From NCBI RefSeq assembly GCF_002953195.1, contig NZ_CP026377.1, positions 2,480,001 to 2,544,000 on the forward strand: a stretch of DNA of 64,000 nucleotides, given 5' to 3'. Source of the DNA: Mixta gaviniae (GTDB lineage Bacteria > Pseudomonadota > Gammaproteobacteria > Enterobacterales > Enterobacteriaceae). Position 1 is the first letter of the stretch. Every line of letters begins with the position of its first letter. Shown in pieces: positions 34,599 through 44,943 of the stretch. A program made the translations under genes and the position numbers. The notes beneath the pieces are model-generated. The model was given only the letters and a program-made list of their open reading frames with translations, was not told the origin of the DNA and searched no databases.

Positions 34599-35715
34599 TG
34601 TCTCGATCCCTAACCTTTACTGCAAGCTTGATAAGCGGACCAGTAAGGTTTATTGGCAATATCGCCATCCTTTAACGAACCAGTTTATCGGTTTTGGAAC
34701 AGATGAAACCGCAGCTAAGGAGGCTGCGGTTGAAGCCAACAGGCTAATCAGCCAGCAACAGACCAGCCAGATTTCCATGCTGGTTGATATGGCTATAAGG
34801 AAGGAGTCGAAAACCGATCCGGGCACCCGGCTTTTCGAATGGATCAGTAAATACATAAAAATTTGTGAGGAACGTTTTAAGGCTAAGGAAATTGCGCTGT
34901 CGACCATGAAAACCCGCGCACAGTACGCCAGGATTCTGGAACGGCGTTTTCCCGATGCTCGCTTAAAGGATATAGATACAAAGTCTATTGCTATGGTCCT
35001 TGATGAATATAAGGACAGCGGGAAATCACGCATGTCGCAACTCTTGCGCGGTGTCTGGATTGACCTTTTTAAAGAAGCGCAGCATGCAGGTGAAGTTGAC
35101 CAAGGCTTTAACCCAGCTTTAGCAACCAAAAAGGCCCATAACAAAGTTAAGCGCTCCCGTCTTTCTTTCAGCGACTGGCAAAAAATTTATGAAGCAGCGA
35201 AAGAGAAATGGCCACCAGCAGCTTCTAACTCAATGCTTCTGGCTCTGGTTACTGGGCAGCGCCGTTCTGACATAGCTAAAATGAAATTTACAGATATCTG
35301 GGACGGCTACCTTCACATTGAGCAATTAAAGACAGGGTCACGGATAGCTCTCCCCCTTACGCTTCGTTGTGATGCGTTAGAAATGACCTTATCAGATGTG
35401 GTTGCAATCTGTCGTGACAGAGTTTTAAGCCCTTACATGATTCACCATAGCCGTCCACACGGTGCAGCTAAAGCCGGTGATCCTTTAGATGAAAACTCAT
35501 TGTCTCGCTACTTTTCTGAATCCCGCGACATAGCAGGCATAAAAGTAGCAAAAGACAAAACACCACCGTCATTTCATGAACAGCGTTCTTTATCGGAAAG
35601 GCTCTATCGTGCCCAAGGGATCGACACTCAACTTCTTTTGGGCCATAAATCTATGGCAATGACCGATCGTTATAATGATGAGCGTGGTTCGGGCTGGCAA
35701 ACTCTGGCGATTTGA
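34573..35715 (+). CDS. int: Lambda-type tyrosine integrase
   Basis: A 380-residue site-specific recombinase starting MAARPRKHNVSIPNLYCKLD at 34573. An N-terminal arm-binding domain, core-binding domain (residues ~95-180) and catalytic domain are present. Catalytic residues: Arg in TGQRRSD (~233), Lys in LKTGSR, His and Arg in FHEQRS (~334-337), His in LLGHKS and the nucleophilic Tyr in DRYNDERG (~366). Organisation around DNA-binding domains resembles lambda Int. The gene is intact and lies next to the candidate att site. Confidence 0.93.
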   Translation: MAARPRKHNVSIPNLYCKLDKRTSKVYWQYRHPLTNQFIGFGTDETAAKEAAVEANRLISQQQTSQISMLVDMAIRKESKTDPGTRLFEWISKYIKICEERFKAKEIALSTMKTRAQYARILERRFPDARLKDIDTKSIAMVLDEYKDSGKSRMSQLLRGVWIDLFKEAQHAGEVDQGFNPALATKKAHNKVKRSRLSFSDWQKIYEAAKEKWPPAASNSMLLALVTGQRRSDIAKMKFTDIWDGYLHIEQLKTGSRIALPLTLRCDALEMTLSDVVAICRDRVLSPYMIHHSRPHGAAKAGDPLDENSLSRYFSESRDIAGIKVAKDKTPPSFHEQRSLSERLYRAQGIDTQLLLGHKSMAMTDRYNDERGSGWQTLAI

Positions 35716-35755
35716 GCAAGCCAATAACAGTTCAATCTTTTCAGATTTTAAAATT

Positions 35756-35791
35756 CATTTTGGAGGGAAATTTTGGAGGGGTTTTGGGGAA
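35756..35791 (+). repeat. TTTTGG tandem motifs and candidate attR core
   Basis: TTTTGGAGGG occurs twice in tandem (from about 35757), followed by GTTTTGGGGAA at 35781-35791, the 11-bp sequence also found at 16102. The position just after int fits attR with arm-type repeats. The short core makes this tentative. Confidence 0.35.
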
Positions 35792-35963
35792 GGATAAAAA
35801 TTCATATTATTTAGCAAGTTATCATTCCGCTATTTGCTTCACAAGCAGGCGGCAGAGGGTTAGCAGTCAGGCCGCTGCCTGAAATGGCCCTGCATACGGG
35901 CGGCGCGTTCTGTCGCGCCACCCCGTCCGCCCGCGCATCGGCAAAAGGCGGATCGTGGGCAAT

Positions 35964-35992
35964 AAAAAAGCCGGTCGCTGACCGGCTTTTTT
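35964..35992. terminator. Bidirectional terminator after the antirepressor remnant
   Basis: GCCGGTC/GACCGGC with a 3-base loop is flanked by A6 and T6. It would end the minus-strand antirepressor gene and also any readthrough from int. Confidence 0.85.
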
Positions 35993-36032
35993 CTCGCTGT
36001 GACATCCTTTCATTATTCCTTCCTGCTGAGTA

Positions 36033-36742
36033 TCAGGCCGCAGCGCCTTTCGGCTGTGAGGCGATATGGCCGGCCCATAGGCTGGCGACCCATTTCACAC
36101 CTTTCGGCGTAAAGCGCGCTTGTGAAAAGGCATGCTGGTTTTCGCCTACCCCGGAGCGCAGGGTAAAACGGCCAGCGTTCAGATGCTGCTGATGCGGCGT
36201 CAGGGTGCCGCTCATACGGTACATAATATTACGCTCCAGCAGGAACTGACGGAACTCAGGCTCTTTCACCTTCAGCATTTTGCACACCTGACGGAAACCC
36301 ATCGATTCCTCTTCAACCGTGACGTAACGGTCGAAGAATTCCGCCTTGGGGCGAAAAGCGCCAGCTGCTGCTCTGCCTTCTGGCGCTGCTCGAACTGCTC
36401 AGCCCAGGCGCGCGCCGCTTCGGCGGGGTTGGTAAAATCGGGCAGGTGCGCCACTTTTTCGCGCTCCTGCCAGCGATCGAGCGCTTCCGCCGTAAAGGCT
36501 GGTGAGAGGCGGGCGACAGCCAGCACCGAGTCGCGCTTGTTAAGGCGATACTCCTGGCGCACCGTTCCGTCGGCTTCGTAATCCCACGCCGTCAGAGGCT
36601 GCGACAGCCGCTGCGCGGTTTCCAGACTTTTGATCAGACGTTTCACTTCGCCATGGGTATTACCGGTCATCTCAGCGATTTCACGGCTACTCATTGTGAC
36701 GGATTGATGAAGAGCGTTCAGGCTCTCAGTTGAAATCATCAT
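36033..36742 (-). pseudogene. Phage antirepressor (pRha N-domain, KilAC/ANT C-domain), frameshifted
   Basis: The first frame, MMISTESLNALHQSV from 36742, holds a Rha-type domain (SSREIAEMTGNTHGEVKRL, LDRWQERE). At LALFAP near 36355 one A is missing; restoring it gives KAEFFDRYVTVEEES and joins the second frame, MGFRQVCKMLKVKEPEFRQF to the stop at 36033, a KilAC domain. Codons are GC-rich like the chromosome, so this may be an older resident than the adjacent prophage. It lies outside the integrase end. Confidence 0.75.
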
Positions 36743-36988
36743 AGCTTCACCATTTACTTGCAAATAGCAACAGCCCCGTGAGGGAGTACAAATAGTATAC
36801 TGATTACTGTGTGGATATCCAGTATTTTTTTTAATCAATGCAGATTTGCGGGGCGTCGCGAAGAAAACAAAAAACTTTTTTGGCCAGCTGTGACAAGCTA
36901 TTGATAAAGCATTATCTTTTGAAAGCGGCTATAGTAGTGCCACACCTGCAACCGCCCCTTTTATCCTGTATCGCGAGGAGAGTCCGCC
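36743..36988. other. cvrA upstream region
   Basis: A 246-base divergent region between the antirepressor remnant and cvrA. It contains A/T tracts and TATACT and TATAGT boxes, suitable for promoters in both directions. No gene seen. Confidence 0.5.
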
Positions 36989-38716
36989 TTGAATGCCAGC
37001 ACCATTTACAGTCTTTTCATTATTGGTTCCGTGCTGGTGGCTTCAAGCATCCTGCTCAGCGCTTTCTCTTCCCGCTTAGGCATCCCTATTTTGGTGATCT
37101 TCCTCGCGCTCGGCATGCTGACCGGCGTGGACGGCATCGGCGGCATCGCCTTTGACAACTATCCCCTCGCCTATATGGTCTCTAACCTCGCGCTGGCGGT
37201 GATCTTGCTGGACGGCGGCATGCGCACCCGCGCCAGCTCGCTGCGCGTGGCGCTGGGCCCGGCGCTATCGCTGGCGACGGTCGGGGTGATGATCACCGCC
37301 GGGCTGACCGGCGTGGCCGCCGCCTGGCTGTTTCATCTGGATATGATGCAGGGCTTTCTGATCGGCGCGATCATCGGCTCTACCGATGCTGCCGCGGTGT
37401 TTTCGCTACTGGGCGATAAAGGGCTGAACGAACGCGTCAGCTCAACGCTGGAGATTGAATCGGGCAGCAATGACCCGATGGCGGTGTTTCTGACCATCAC
37501 GCTGATTGAGATGATCCAGCAGGGCGAAACCGGCCTGAGCTGGATGTTTGTGGTGCATCTGATCCAACAGTTCGGCCTGGGCATCGTGCTGGGGCTGGGC
37601 GGCGGCTGGGCGATTCAGCAGCTAATCAACCGTATTTCACTGGCGAACGGGCTTTACCCTCTGCTGGCGGTCAGCGGCGGCATTCTGGTGTTTGCCCTGA
37701 CCACGGTGCTGGAAGGCAGCGGCATCCTCGCCGTCTATCTGTGCGGCTTTCTGCTGGGCAACCGGCCGATCCGTAACCGCCACGGCATTTTACAGACTTT
37801 CGACGGCATGGCCTGGCTAAGCCAGATCGGCATGTTCCTGGTGCTGGGCCTGCTGGTCACCCCTTCCGATCTCTGGCATATCGCCGTGCCGGCGATGCTG
37901 CTCTCGCTGTGGCTGATCCTCTTCGCCCGTCCGGTATCGGTGTTTGTCGGCCTGCTGCCTTTCCGCAGCTTTACGCTGCGCGAACGCGTCTTTATCAGCT
38001 GGGTCGGCCTGCGCGGCGCGGTGCCGATTATTCTGGCAGTATTTCCGATGATGGCCGGGCTGGAGAATGCCTCGCTGTTCTTTAATATCGCCTTTTTCGT
38101 GGTGCTGGTCTCGCTGATGCTACAGGGTACCTCGCTCGGCTTTGCCGCCAAAAAGGCGAAGGTGATTGTCCCACCGACCGCCTCGCCGATTAGCCGCGCC
38201 GGGCTGGATATCCATCCGGAAAACCCGTGGGAACAGTTTGTCTACCAGCTGAGCGCCGATAAATGGTGCGTCGGCGCCGCGCTGCGCGATCTGCAGATGC
38301 CGCGCGAAACGCGTATCGCCGCGCTGTTCCGCAACAATGTGCTGATGCACCCGACCGGCAATACCCGCCTGCGCGAAGGCGACGTGCTGTGCGTGATCGG
38401 CCGTGAACGCGATCTGCCGGCGCTCGGCAGGCTGTTCAGCCAGTCGCCGCCGGTGGCGCTCGATCAGCGCTTCTTCGGCGACTTCATCCTTGACGCCGAT
38501 GCGCGGCTGCGCGACGTAGCGCAAATCTATGGCCTGGAGCTGAACGACGAGACCAACGACCAGCAGTCGCTGGGCCAGCTGATCCTCGGTATGCTGGGCG
38601 GTGCGCCGGTGGTCGGCGATCAGGTGGAATGGAACCAGCTGATCTGGACCGTCGCGGAGAAAGAGGATAATCAGGTGATCAAAATCGGCGTGCGCGTGCC
38701 GGAAGAGAAGGAATAA
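36989..38716 (+). CDS. cvrA: K+/H+ antiporter CvrA (NhaP2)
   Basis: CPA1-family inner-membrane antiporter that exports K+ (and Na+) in exchange for protons. The 575-residue product has about 12-13 membrane segments to residue ~385, with the ion-binding [12 protein letters not shown] and ESGSNDPMA motifs. A cytoplasmic TrkA-C/RCK domain follows ([22 protein letters not shown]). The start is a TTG at 36989 after AGGAGAG, chosen because it aligns with the E. coli N-terminus and no ATG fits. Confidence 0.95.
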   Translation: MNASTIYSLFIIGSVLVASSILLSAFSSRLGIPILVIFLALGMLTGVDGIGGIAFDNYPLAYMVSNLALAVILLDGGMRTRASSLRVALGPALSLATVGVMITAGLTGVAAAWLFHLDMMQGFLIGAIIGSTDAAAVFSLLGDKGLNERVSSTLEIESGSNDPMAVFLTITLIEMIQQGETGLSWMFVVHLIQQFGLGIVLGLGGGWAIQQLINRISLANGLYPLLAVSGGILVFALTTVLEGSGILAVYLCGFLLGNRPIRNRHGILQTFDGMAWLSQIGMFLVLGLLVTPSDLWHIAVPAMLLSLWLILFARPVSVFVGLLPFRSFTLRERVFISWVGLRGAVPIILAVFPMMAGLENASLFFNIAFFVVLVSLMLQGTSLGFAAKKAKVIVPPTASPISRAGLDIHPENPWEQFVYQLSADKWCVGAALRDLQMPRETRIAALFRNNVLMHPTGNTRLREGDVLCVIGRERDLPALGRLFSQSPPVALDQRFFGDFILDADARLRDVAQIYGLELNDETNDQQSLGQLILGMLGGAPVVGDQVEWNQLIWTVAEKEDNQVIKIGVRVPEEKE

Positions 38717-38794
38717 TCCTGGCCGCGACGCCTCGAATTTCCCGCCAGAACGACTACGCTTAAAGTTCACGTCTTTCCTGGAGGGAAATAACCC

Positions 38795-39028
38795 ATGGGT
38801 CATGTAGTCAAAATTGGTCGCTACGAGATTATTGATGCAGATCTGAATGCTGAGCCGGCCGACACCATTAGCATTCCCTGTCAAACCAATCCCGGTCTTA
38901 GCTACCAGCTTGACGGCTGGGACGAAGAGACCAGCGTTCCCGCGTGGATTGACGGCCAGCCGGTGGACCTTGAGATTGGGCATTATGACAAGCAGCAGGA
39001 TCGCTGGATTTTGAAAAAACCGGCCTGA
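38795..39028 (+). CDS. Conserved hypothetical protein, 77 aa
   Basis: Begins MGHVVKIGRYEIIDADLNAE at 38795 after TGGAGGGAAATAACCC, a strong ribosome site. It is acidic and soluble, with Trp-rich LDGWDEET and AWIDGQPVDLEIG segments. It follows cvrA by 78 bases. Chromosomal codon use suggests a resident gene. I do not know the function. Confidence 0.75.
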   Translation: MGHVVKIGRYEIIDADLNAEPADTISIPCQTNPGLSYQLDGWDEETSVPAWIDGQPVDLEIGHYDKQQDRWILKKPA

Positions 39029-39180
39029 GCGATCGGTCAGATTGCGCCAGCGCCCGCCTGAGGGCCGGGTCCAGGAAGCAGCCGCCGGGCTGCTCCTGAT
39101 TTTATGACTTTCCGCTTTCCTTTTTCTTCACTTCTCTCTACCCTGTGCAGCTCAAAAAATACAGGACGTTAACTTCCTTA

Positions 39181-40371
39181 ATGCAAAAATTTACCCTTTT
39201 ATTGCTGAGTCTGGTGCTGCTGGCCCCGCTGGGCATCGATCTCTATTTGCCGACGCTGCCAGATATCGCGGCGGGGCTGGCGACACCGGTCGCCACGGTG
39301 CAAACCACCATTCCCATCTTTCTGCTGGTGATGGGGCTGGGGCAGATCGTTGCCGGCCCGCTGGTGGATAACTTCGGTCGTAAGCCGATCGCGATGATCG
39401 GTCTGCTGCTCTATATCTGCGGCAGCGCGCTGGCCGCCTGCGCAGTGAACTGGCCGATGTTTTTGCTGGCGCGCGTGGTGCAGGGCTGCGCCGTCTGCTG
39501 CACAGCGGTGGTGGCGTTCAGCGGCGTGCGTGACCGGCTGGCAGGCGATGAAGCGGCGCAGGCCTACGGCTTCCTGAACGGCGCGCTGAATATCGTTCCG
39601 GCGCTGGCGCCGATGCTGGGCGGCTTCCTGGCGGAAGCGTTCGGCTGGCGCGCGCCGTTCTGGTTCCTGGTGTGCTACGCGCTGTTTATCAGCCTGCTGA
39701 TTGGCCTGCTGCTGCCGGAAACGCGTCCGGCGGACACGCGCAAGGTAAAGGGTCTGCCGCTGCGGCAGTATGGCGCCATCCTGCGTGAGCCCCGCTTTCT
39801 CGCTTTCGCCTGCGCCAATGCGGGCGCGCTGGGCATGGTGTTGACTTATGTCTCGCTGGCGCCGCATGTGCTGATGACCGAAGGCCGTCTGAGTGCCCTG
39901 CAGTTTTCCATCGCCTTCGGCGCCAACGGCTTCTGGATTATGCTGGTTAGCGTGCTGGTGAATAAGATGATCCGCAAGGTCGGCCGCCCGCTCTGTCTGG
40001 CGATCGGCACGCTGGCGATGCTGTTGGGCGCCGTACTGCTGTTCGCCGGTGAGCAGCTGTTCCCTCTCCACCTGCAGACCCACTGGGCGCTTTATATGCT
40101 GCCGGTAGCGATCTCGGTTGCCGGGCTCGCCTTTACCGTCGGGCCGGCCACCAGCTATGCGCTGGAGCCCTATCAACAGCAGGCGGGCGTCGCCTCGGCG
40201 TTAGCGGGATTTATTCAGATGGCAGGCGGCTCGTCGGCCAGCCTGCTGATGATGGCGTTGCCGCTGGCGGAAAAGGATGCGCTGGCGCTGATGATGCTGG
40301 CGGGCGCAGCGCTCACCTTTCTGGCGTGGCGCTGCAGTAAAAAGATGCGCGGCTCGCTCACCGCGCTGTAA
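39181..40371 (+). CDS. MFS drug-efflux transporter, Bcr/CflA type
   Basis: A 396-residue inner-membrane transporter with 12 hydrophobic segments. The start MQKFTLLLLSLVLLAPLGID aligns with Bcr/CflA proteins, which carry the DLYLPTLPDIA block, the loop motif GPLVDNFGRKP and the motif-C region LNIVPALAPMLGG. Such pumps export bicyclomycin, chloramphenicol, sulfonamides or small peptides; the substrate here is unknown. Its stop is only three bases from the convergent dadX end. Confidence 0.85.
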   Translation: MQKFTLLLLSLVLLAPLGIDLYLPTLPDIAAGLATPVATVQTTIPIFLLVMGLGQIVAGPLVDNFGRKPIAMIGLLLYICGSALAACAVNWPMFLLARVVQGCAVCCTAVVAFSGVRDRLAGDEAAQAYGFLNGALNIVPALAPMLGGFLAEAFGWRAPFWFLVCYALFISLLIGLLLPETRPADTRKVKGLPLRQYGAILREPRFLAFACANAGALGMVLTYVSLAPHVLMTEGRLSALQFSIAFGANGFWIMLVSVLVNKMIRKVGRPLCLAIGTLAMLLGAVLLFAGEQLFPLHLQTHWALYMLPVAISVAGLAFTVGPATSYALEPYQQQAGVASALAGFIQMAGGSSASLLMMALPLAEKDALALMMLAGAALTFLAWRCSKKMRGSLTAL

Positions 40372-40374
40372 CGC

Positions 40375-41445
40375 TTATTGCACGTCTACCGGCACCCGCG
40401 ACGCGAGCGCGCACATCAGCTCATAGCCAACGGTGCCGGCGCTGCTGGCCACCTCATCGATTTTAATCTGATCGCCCCACAGCTCCACCTTCGAGCCGAT
40501 GCCCGCCTGCGGACAGGGGGTTAAATCAACCACCAGCATATCCATCGAGACCGCGCCAAGGGTATGCGTGCGCACGCCATCCACCATCACCGGCGTGCCG
40601 GTAGGCGCATGGCGCGGGTAGCCATCGGCATAGCCGCAGGCGACGACGCCGATACGCTGTTCCGCCTGCGCATGATAACGATAGCCGTACCCGACGCCCG
40701 CTCCCGCTTTCAGCGGCTGAACGGCGATAATGTCGCTGGTAAGGGTCATGGCCGGTTTCAGACCGGTGCCGGCGATATCCTGCCACTGCCCGCTCGGCGA
40801 GGCGCCGTACAGCACGATGCCGGGACGTACCCAGTCAAAATGCGCTTCAGGATGCCACAGCGTCGCCGCCGAGTTGGACAGCGAACGCGGACAGTTTAGC
40901 CCTTCCGCCGCCCGCTCGACCTGTTTCATCGGCTCCAGGATGCCCTCTTCCCTTTCCGCCTCGGCGAAGTGGGTCATCAGCGTCATTTCGCCGACATTCT
41001 CCAGCGCACGCAGTTTCTGCCAGACGTTATGCACCTGCTCCGGCAGAAAGCCCAGACGGTTCATACCGGTATTGACCTTAACGTAGATATCCAGCGGCGC
41101 GCTCAGCTGCGCCTCGGCGATCGCCTTAATCTGCCAGTTGCTGTGGACGCTGGTGGTCAGACGATAGCGATCCAGCAGCGCCAGCTCATCGCGATGGAAA
41201 AAGCCTTCCAGCAGCAGGATCGGTTTTTTCCAGCCGCGCTCGCGCAGCAAAATCGCCTCCTCAATATTTAACAGGGCGAAGCCGTCGGTATCGGCAAGAT
41301 GCTGCCAGATACGATCGAGACCGTGGCCGTAGCCATTGGCTTTTACCACGGACCAGACGCGAGAATCGGGCGCGGCCTGGCGAACAACCGCCAGGTTTTG
41401 CCGCAACGCAGCGCTATGTATCGTTGCGACAATCGGACGTGACAT
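40375..41445 (-). CDS. dadX: Catabolic alanine racemase
   Basis: PLP-dependent racemase of 356 residues, the same length as E. coli DadX. PLP Lys lies in [10 protein letters not shown] (residue ~35) and the second catalytic base Tyr in GYGYRYHA. The start at 41445 follows AAGGAGAGGTT. It lies 19 bases after dadA, so the two form the dad operon: DadX supplies D-alanine to DadA and for the cell wall. Confidence 0.95.
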   Translation of the reverse strand: MSRPIVATIHSAALRQNLAVVRQAAPDSRVWSVVKANGYGHGLDRIWQHLADTDGFALLNIEEAILLRERGWKKPILLLEGFFHRDELALLDRYRLTTSVHSNWQIKAIAEAQLSAPLDIYVKVNTGMNRLGFLPEQVHNVWQKLRALENVGEMTLMTHFAEAEREEGILEPMKQVERAAEGLNCPRSLSNSAATLWHPEAHFDWVRPGIVLYGASPSGQWQDIAGTGLKPAMTLTSDIIAVQPLKAGAGVGYGYRYHAQAEQRIGVVACGYADGYPRHAPTGTPVMVDGVRTHTLGAVSMDMLVVDLTPCPQAGIGSKVELWGDQIKIDEVASSAGTVGYELMCALASRVPVDVQ

Positions 41446-41464
41446 AACCTCTCCTTGTAACTCG

Positions 41465-42769
41465 TTAACCTGTAACGTTAGCGTTATGCAACTGCGGGTG
41501 GGTGACCGGCGCAAAACCAGGCAGATAACGCAGTACGGACAGGTCATCTGCGGCGATAGCCGGCTTTTTGCCAGAGATAATATCAGAAAGCAGCTGCCCT
41601 GAACCGCACGCCATGGTCCAACCGAGCGTACCGTGACCGGTATTGAGATAAAGATTCTTCAGCGGCGTGGCGCCGACGATCGGCGTACCGTCCGGCGTCA
41701 TCGGGCGCAGGCCGGTCCAGAAGCTGGCCTGCTCGATATCTCCGCCGTGGGGATAGAGATCGCGCACCACCATCTCCAGCGTTTCGCGCCGCGCCGGCAG
41801 CAGACGGGTATTAAAGCCGACGATTTCCGCCATGCCGCCTACGCGGATGCGTTGATCGAAGCGGGTAATCGCCACCTTATAGGTTTCATCCAGCACGGTA
41901 GAGACCGGCGCGCCCGCCTCATCGCGCAGCGGAATGGTCAGCGAGTAGCCTTTCAGCGGATAGACCGGAATCGATACGATATCTTTGAGCAGCGCAGTGG
42001 ACCAGGAGCCAAAGGCGACCACATAGCTGTCCGCCGTCAGCACCTCATTGCCACACTTTACGCCCACAATGCGGTTGCCCTCGCGCAGCAGCTGATCCAC
42101 TGGAGTGTTAAAGCGGAAAGTGACGCCCGCCTGCGCCGCCATCTCCGCCAGCCGCTGGGTAAACAGCTGGCAATCGCCGGTTTCATCGTTCGGCAAGCGC
42201 AGCCCGCCGGTCAGCTTATGATGGGTCGCTGCCAGCGCCGGCTCCACGCGAGAAAGCTGATGCGCCTCCAGCAGCTCGTAGGGTACGCCCGCCTCTTTCA
42301 GTACGGCGATATCCTTGCTGGCGCTTTCATACTGCTGCGCGGTGCGGAACAGCTGCAACGTGCCGCCCTGGCGCCCTTCATAATTGATGCCAGTCTGCTC
42401 GCGCAGCGCTTTGATACAGTCCCGACTGTATTCCGCAATGCGCACCATGCGGCCTTTATTTTCCTGATAGTGACGGATATCGCAGTTGCGCAGCATTTGC
42501 CACATCCACTCCAGCTGAAAGCGGCTGCCATCAAGACGGATCGCCAGCGGCGCATGGCGCTGGAACATCCACTTCATCGCCTTAAGCGGCACGCCCGGCG
42601 CCGCCCAGGGCGCCGCATAACCCGGCGAGATCTGCCCGGCGTTGGCGGCGCTGGTTTCCTGCGCCGGCCCGGCCTGACGATCGACGACGGTGACATCATG
42701 GCCTGCCTGCGCCAGATACCACGCGCTGGCGACGCCGACTACTCCACTTCCCAGAATGACAACTCGCAT
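41465..42769 (-). CDS. dadA: D-amino acid dehydrogenase small subunit
   Basis: FAD-dependent membrane-associated enzyme of 434 residues oxidising D-alanine to pyruvate and ammonia, electrons passing to the respiratory chain. The start [20 protein letters not shown] contains the dinucleotide-binding GSGVVGVAS motif and follows GGGGGAG. The C-terminal FAD block is [15 protein letters not shown]. First gene of dadAX, behind a CRP-like site. Confidence 0.96.
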   Translation of the reverse strand: MRVVILGSGVVGVASAWYLAQAGHDVTVVDRQAGPAQETSAANAGQISPGYAAPWAAPGVPLKAMKWMFQRHAPLAIRLDGSRFQLEWMWQMLRNCDIRHYQENKGRMVRIAEYSRDCIKALREQTGINYEGRQGGTLQLFRTAQQYESASKDIAVLKEAGVPYELLEAHQLSRVEPALAATHHKLTGGLRLPNDETGDCQLFTQRLAEMAAQAGVTFRFNTPVDQLLREGNRIVGVKCGNEVLTADSYVVAFGSWSTALLKDIVSIPVYPLKGYSLTIPLRDEAGAPVSTVLDETYKVAITRFDQRIRVGGMAEIVGFNTRLLPARRETLEMVVRDLYPHGGDIEQASFWTGLRPMTPDGTPIVGATPLKNLYLNTGHGTLGWTMACGSGQLLSDIISGKKPAIAADDLSVLRYLPGFAPVTHPQLHNANVTG

Positions 42770-43276
42770 AACTCCCCCGCGGCAAACCATTAAGAACAAT
42801 ATACTGAATCCAGGCCACTATGGCGGATGATAATTTTGCAGCATCCGCGCCTACATAACGGTGACATATTTCACATCTTTTTTACCTTACCGGTAACTAA
42901 AAACAAGCTGGCGCGGTAATTTCGGTGGAAAATAGTGTGTTCACGCAGATCTCAGCAGTAAGTGACGTGGTTAACGGGAAATTGTGCGGCGCTCAGCAGA
43001 AATTATCAGCGCCATATAAAAAAGAGATAAACGATATTAAATTCTATGGATGCGTTATTTAATCGCATTATTCATTATTTAAAATCTCCTTTTTCCGCCC
43101 CGCTTTATTTTGTATCGCAGTTTCATATTGCATTCCGGATTCAGATGGAAAACAGTGAACTATCATTAACACTGTTCGCTCAGTTTTTTGGGCTGTCTTG
43201 TTCGGGATGAGCCTTAAACAACAGGAATCTGCGCGGCTGATGCCGCACGTTCAGATTCATCAACGAGGGGTGCGCT
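42770..43276. other. dadA-ycgB divergent control region
   Basis: About 507 gene-free bases, AT-rich in the half near ycgB. It holds a CRP-like site at 42859-42876. In E. coli this region is governed by Lrp and CRP for dadAX and by RpoS for ycgB; Lrp sites cannot be recognised reliably by eye. Confidence 0.6.
42859..42876 (-). promoter_or_regulatory. CRP-like site upstream of dadA
   Basis: GGTGACATATTTCACATC contains GTGA-N6-TCAC with flanks near consensus, 90 bases before the dadA start. CRP control of dadAX is known in E. coli. Confidence 0.65.
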
Positions 43277-44812
43277 ATGGCGACAATATTTGACGATCCG
43301 GTTAAGGACAGCAAACGACTCAGTGACGGACCCGACTGGACCTTTGAGCTACTTGATACCTACCTGGCGGAAATCGATCGCGTGGCGAAACATTACCGTC
43401 TGGAGACCTACCCGCATCAAATTGAAGTCATTACCTCCGAGCAGATGATGGACGCCTACTCCAGCGTCGGCATGCCGATCAACTACGCCCACTGGTCGTT
43501 TGGCAAAAAATTCATCGAAACCGAACAGCGCTACAAGCACGGACAGCAGGGGCTGGCCTATGAGATCGTGATTAACTCTAACCCCTGTATCGCCTACCTG
43601 ATGGAAGAAAACACCATCACCATGCAGGCGCTGGTGATCGCCCACGCCTGCTACGGGCACAACTCTTTCTTCAGAAACAATTATCTGTTCCGCAGCTGGA
43701 CCGATGCCAGCTCGATTATCGATTACCTGCTGTTTGCGAAAAACTATATTGCCGAGTGCGAAGAGCGCTACGGCGTAGAAGAGGTGGAGCGCTTGCTCGA
43801 CTCTTGCCATGCGCTGATGAACTATGGGGTGGATCGCTACAAGCGCCCGCAAAAGATTTCGCTGCAGGAGGAGAAAGCGCGGCAGAAGAGCCGTGAAGAA
43901 TATCTGCAAAGCCAGGTCAACACGCTGTGGCGTACCCTGCCGCGCCGGGAGAAAGAGGAAGTGCAGCAGGAGAAAGTGCGCTTCCCTTCTGAACCGCAGG
44001 AAAACTTACTCTACTTTATGGAGAAGAACGCCCCGCTGCTGGAGCCCTGGCAGCGTGAGATCCTGCGTATCGTGCGTAAGGTCAGCCAGTACTTCTATCC
44101 ACAGAAGCAGACGCAGGTGATGAACGAAGGCTGGGCGACATTCTGGCACTACACCATCCTTAATCATCTCTACGATGAGGGGAAAGTGACGGAGCGCTTT
44201 ATGCTGGAGTTTCTGCACAGCCACACCAACGTGGTTTTCCAGCCCGCCTACAACAGCCCCTGGTACAACGGCATCAATCCCTATGCGCTCGGTTTCGCCA
44301 TGTTCCAGGATATCAAGCGCATCTGCCAGTCGCCGACCGAAGAGGATCGCTACTGGTTCCCCGATATCGCCGGATCGGACTGGCTGGAAACGATGCACTT
44401 CGCCATGCGCGAGTTTAAGGACGAAAGTTTTATCAGCCAATTCCTGTCGCCAAAGGTGATGCGCGATTTCCGCCTGTTCACTGTGATGGACGATGACCGT
44501 AATAACTATCTGGAAATCGCCGCGATCCATGATGAATCGGGCTATCGCGCTATTCGCCAGCAGCTCTCGGCGCAGTATAACCTGAGCAATCTGGAGCCGA
44601 ATATCCAGATCTACAATGTCGACCTGCGCGGCGATCGCTCTCTGACGCTACGCTATGTGCCCCACCAGCGCTCGCCGCTGGATAAAAGCCGCCGTGAGGT
44701 GCTGAAGCATGTGCATCGTCTCTGGGGCTTTGACGTCCATCTAGAGCAGCAGAATGAAGATGGCAGCGTGGAGATCCTCGATCGCTGCCCACCGCGCCCC
44801 AATAGCCTGTAG
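43277..44812 (+). CDS. ycgB: SpoVR family protein YcgB
   Basis: A 511-residue cytoplasmic protein highly similar to E. coli YcgB (510). Conserved family blocks include SDGPDWTFELLD, SWTDASSIIDYL, QTQVMNEGWATFWHY and NPYALGFAMFQDI. SpoVR proteins are functionally linked to the PrkA kinase and YeaH; in many genomes the three are one operon, and YcgB is part of the RpoS response. Ribosome site AACGAGGGGTGCGCT. A terminator follows. Confidence 0.95.
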   Translation: MATIFDDPVKDSKRLSDGPDWTFELLDTYLAEIDRVAKHYRLETYPHQIEVITSEQMMDAYSSVGMPINYAHWSFGKKFIETEQRYKHGQQGLAYEIVINSNPCIAYLMEENTITMQALVIAHACYGHNSFFRNNYLFRSWTDASSIIDYLLFAKNYIAECEERYGVEEVERLLDSCHALMNYGVDRYKRPQKISLQEEKARQKSREEYLQSQVNTLWRTLPRREKEEVQQEKVRFPSEPQENLLYFMEKNAPLLEPWQREILRIVRKVSQYFYPQKQTQVMNEGWATFWHYTILNHLYDEGKVTERFMLEFLHSHTNVVFQPAYNSPWYNGINPYALGFAMFQDIKRICQSPTEEDRYWFPDIAGSDWLETMHFAMREFKDESFISQFLSPKVMRDFRLFTVMDDDRNNYLEIAAIHDESGYRAIRQQLSAQYNLSNLEPNIQIYNVDLRGDRSLTLRYVPHQRSPLDKSRREVLKHVHRLWGFDVHLEQQNEDGSVEILDRCPPRPNSL

Positions 44813-44835
44813 CCGCGGCATCAGCGGAAAAGCAA

Positions 44836-44862
44836 AAGGCCGGATAACTTCCGGCCTTTTTT
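44836..44862 (+). terminator. ycgB terminator
   Basis: AGGCCGG/CCGGCCT with a 7-base loop and six T residues, about 25 bases after the ycgB stop. Confidence 0.88.
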
Positions 44863-44943
44863 AGGGTGTCTGCTCAATTGGCGACGCGATGCAGATTGCC
44901 CGGCATGAAGCGTTACCCGGCCTTTTTATTGCCGCCCCATCCG

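Larger units (their letters stand above)
16102..35791. mobile_element. Defective lambdoid prophage
   Basis: A continuous phage gene set runs from an HNH/terminase-small stub at the left to a lambda-type integrase at the right, lower in GC than the flanks. Immunity (cI, cro, operators), replication, antiterminator Q, holin and integrase are intact. Lysozyme, Rz, a tail-type gene, an RHH-like gene, excisionase and terS carry frameshifts or stops, and there are no genes for large terminase, portal, capsid or tail tube. The limits given are a candidate 11-bp direct repeat and are approximate. Confidence 0.9.
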
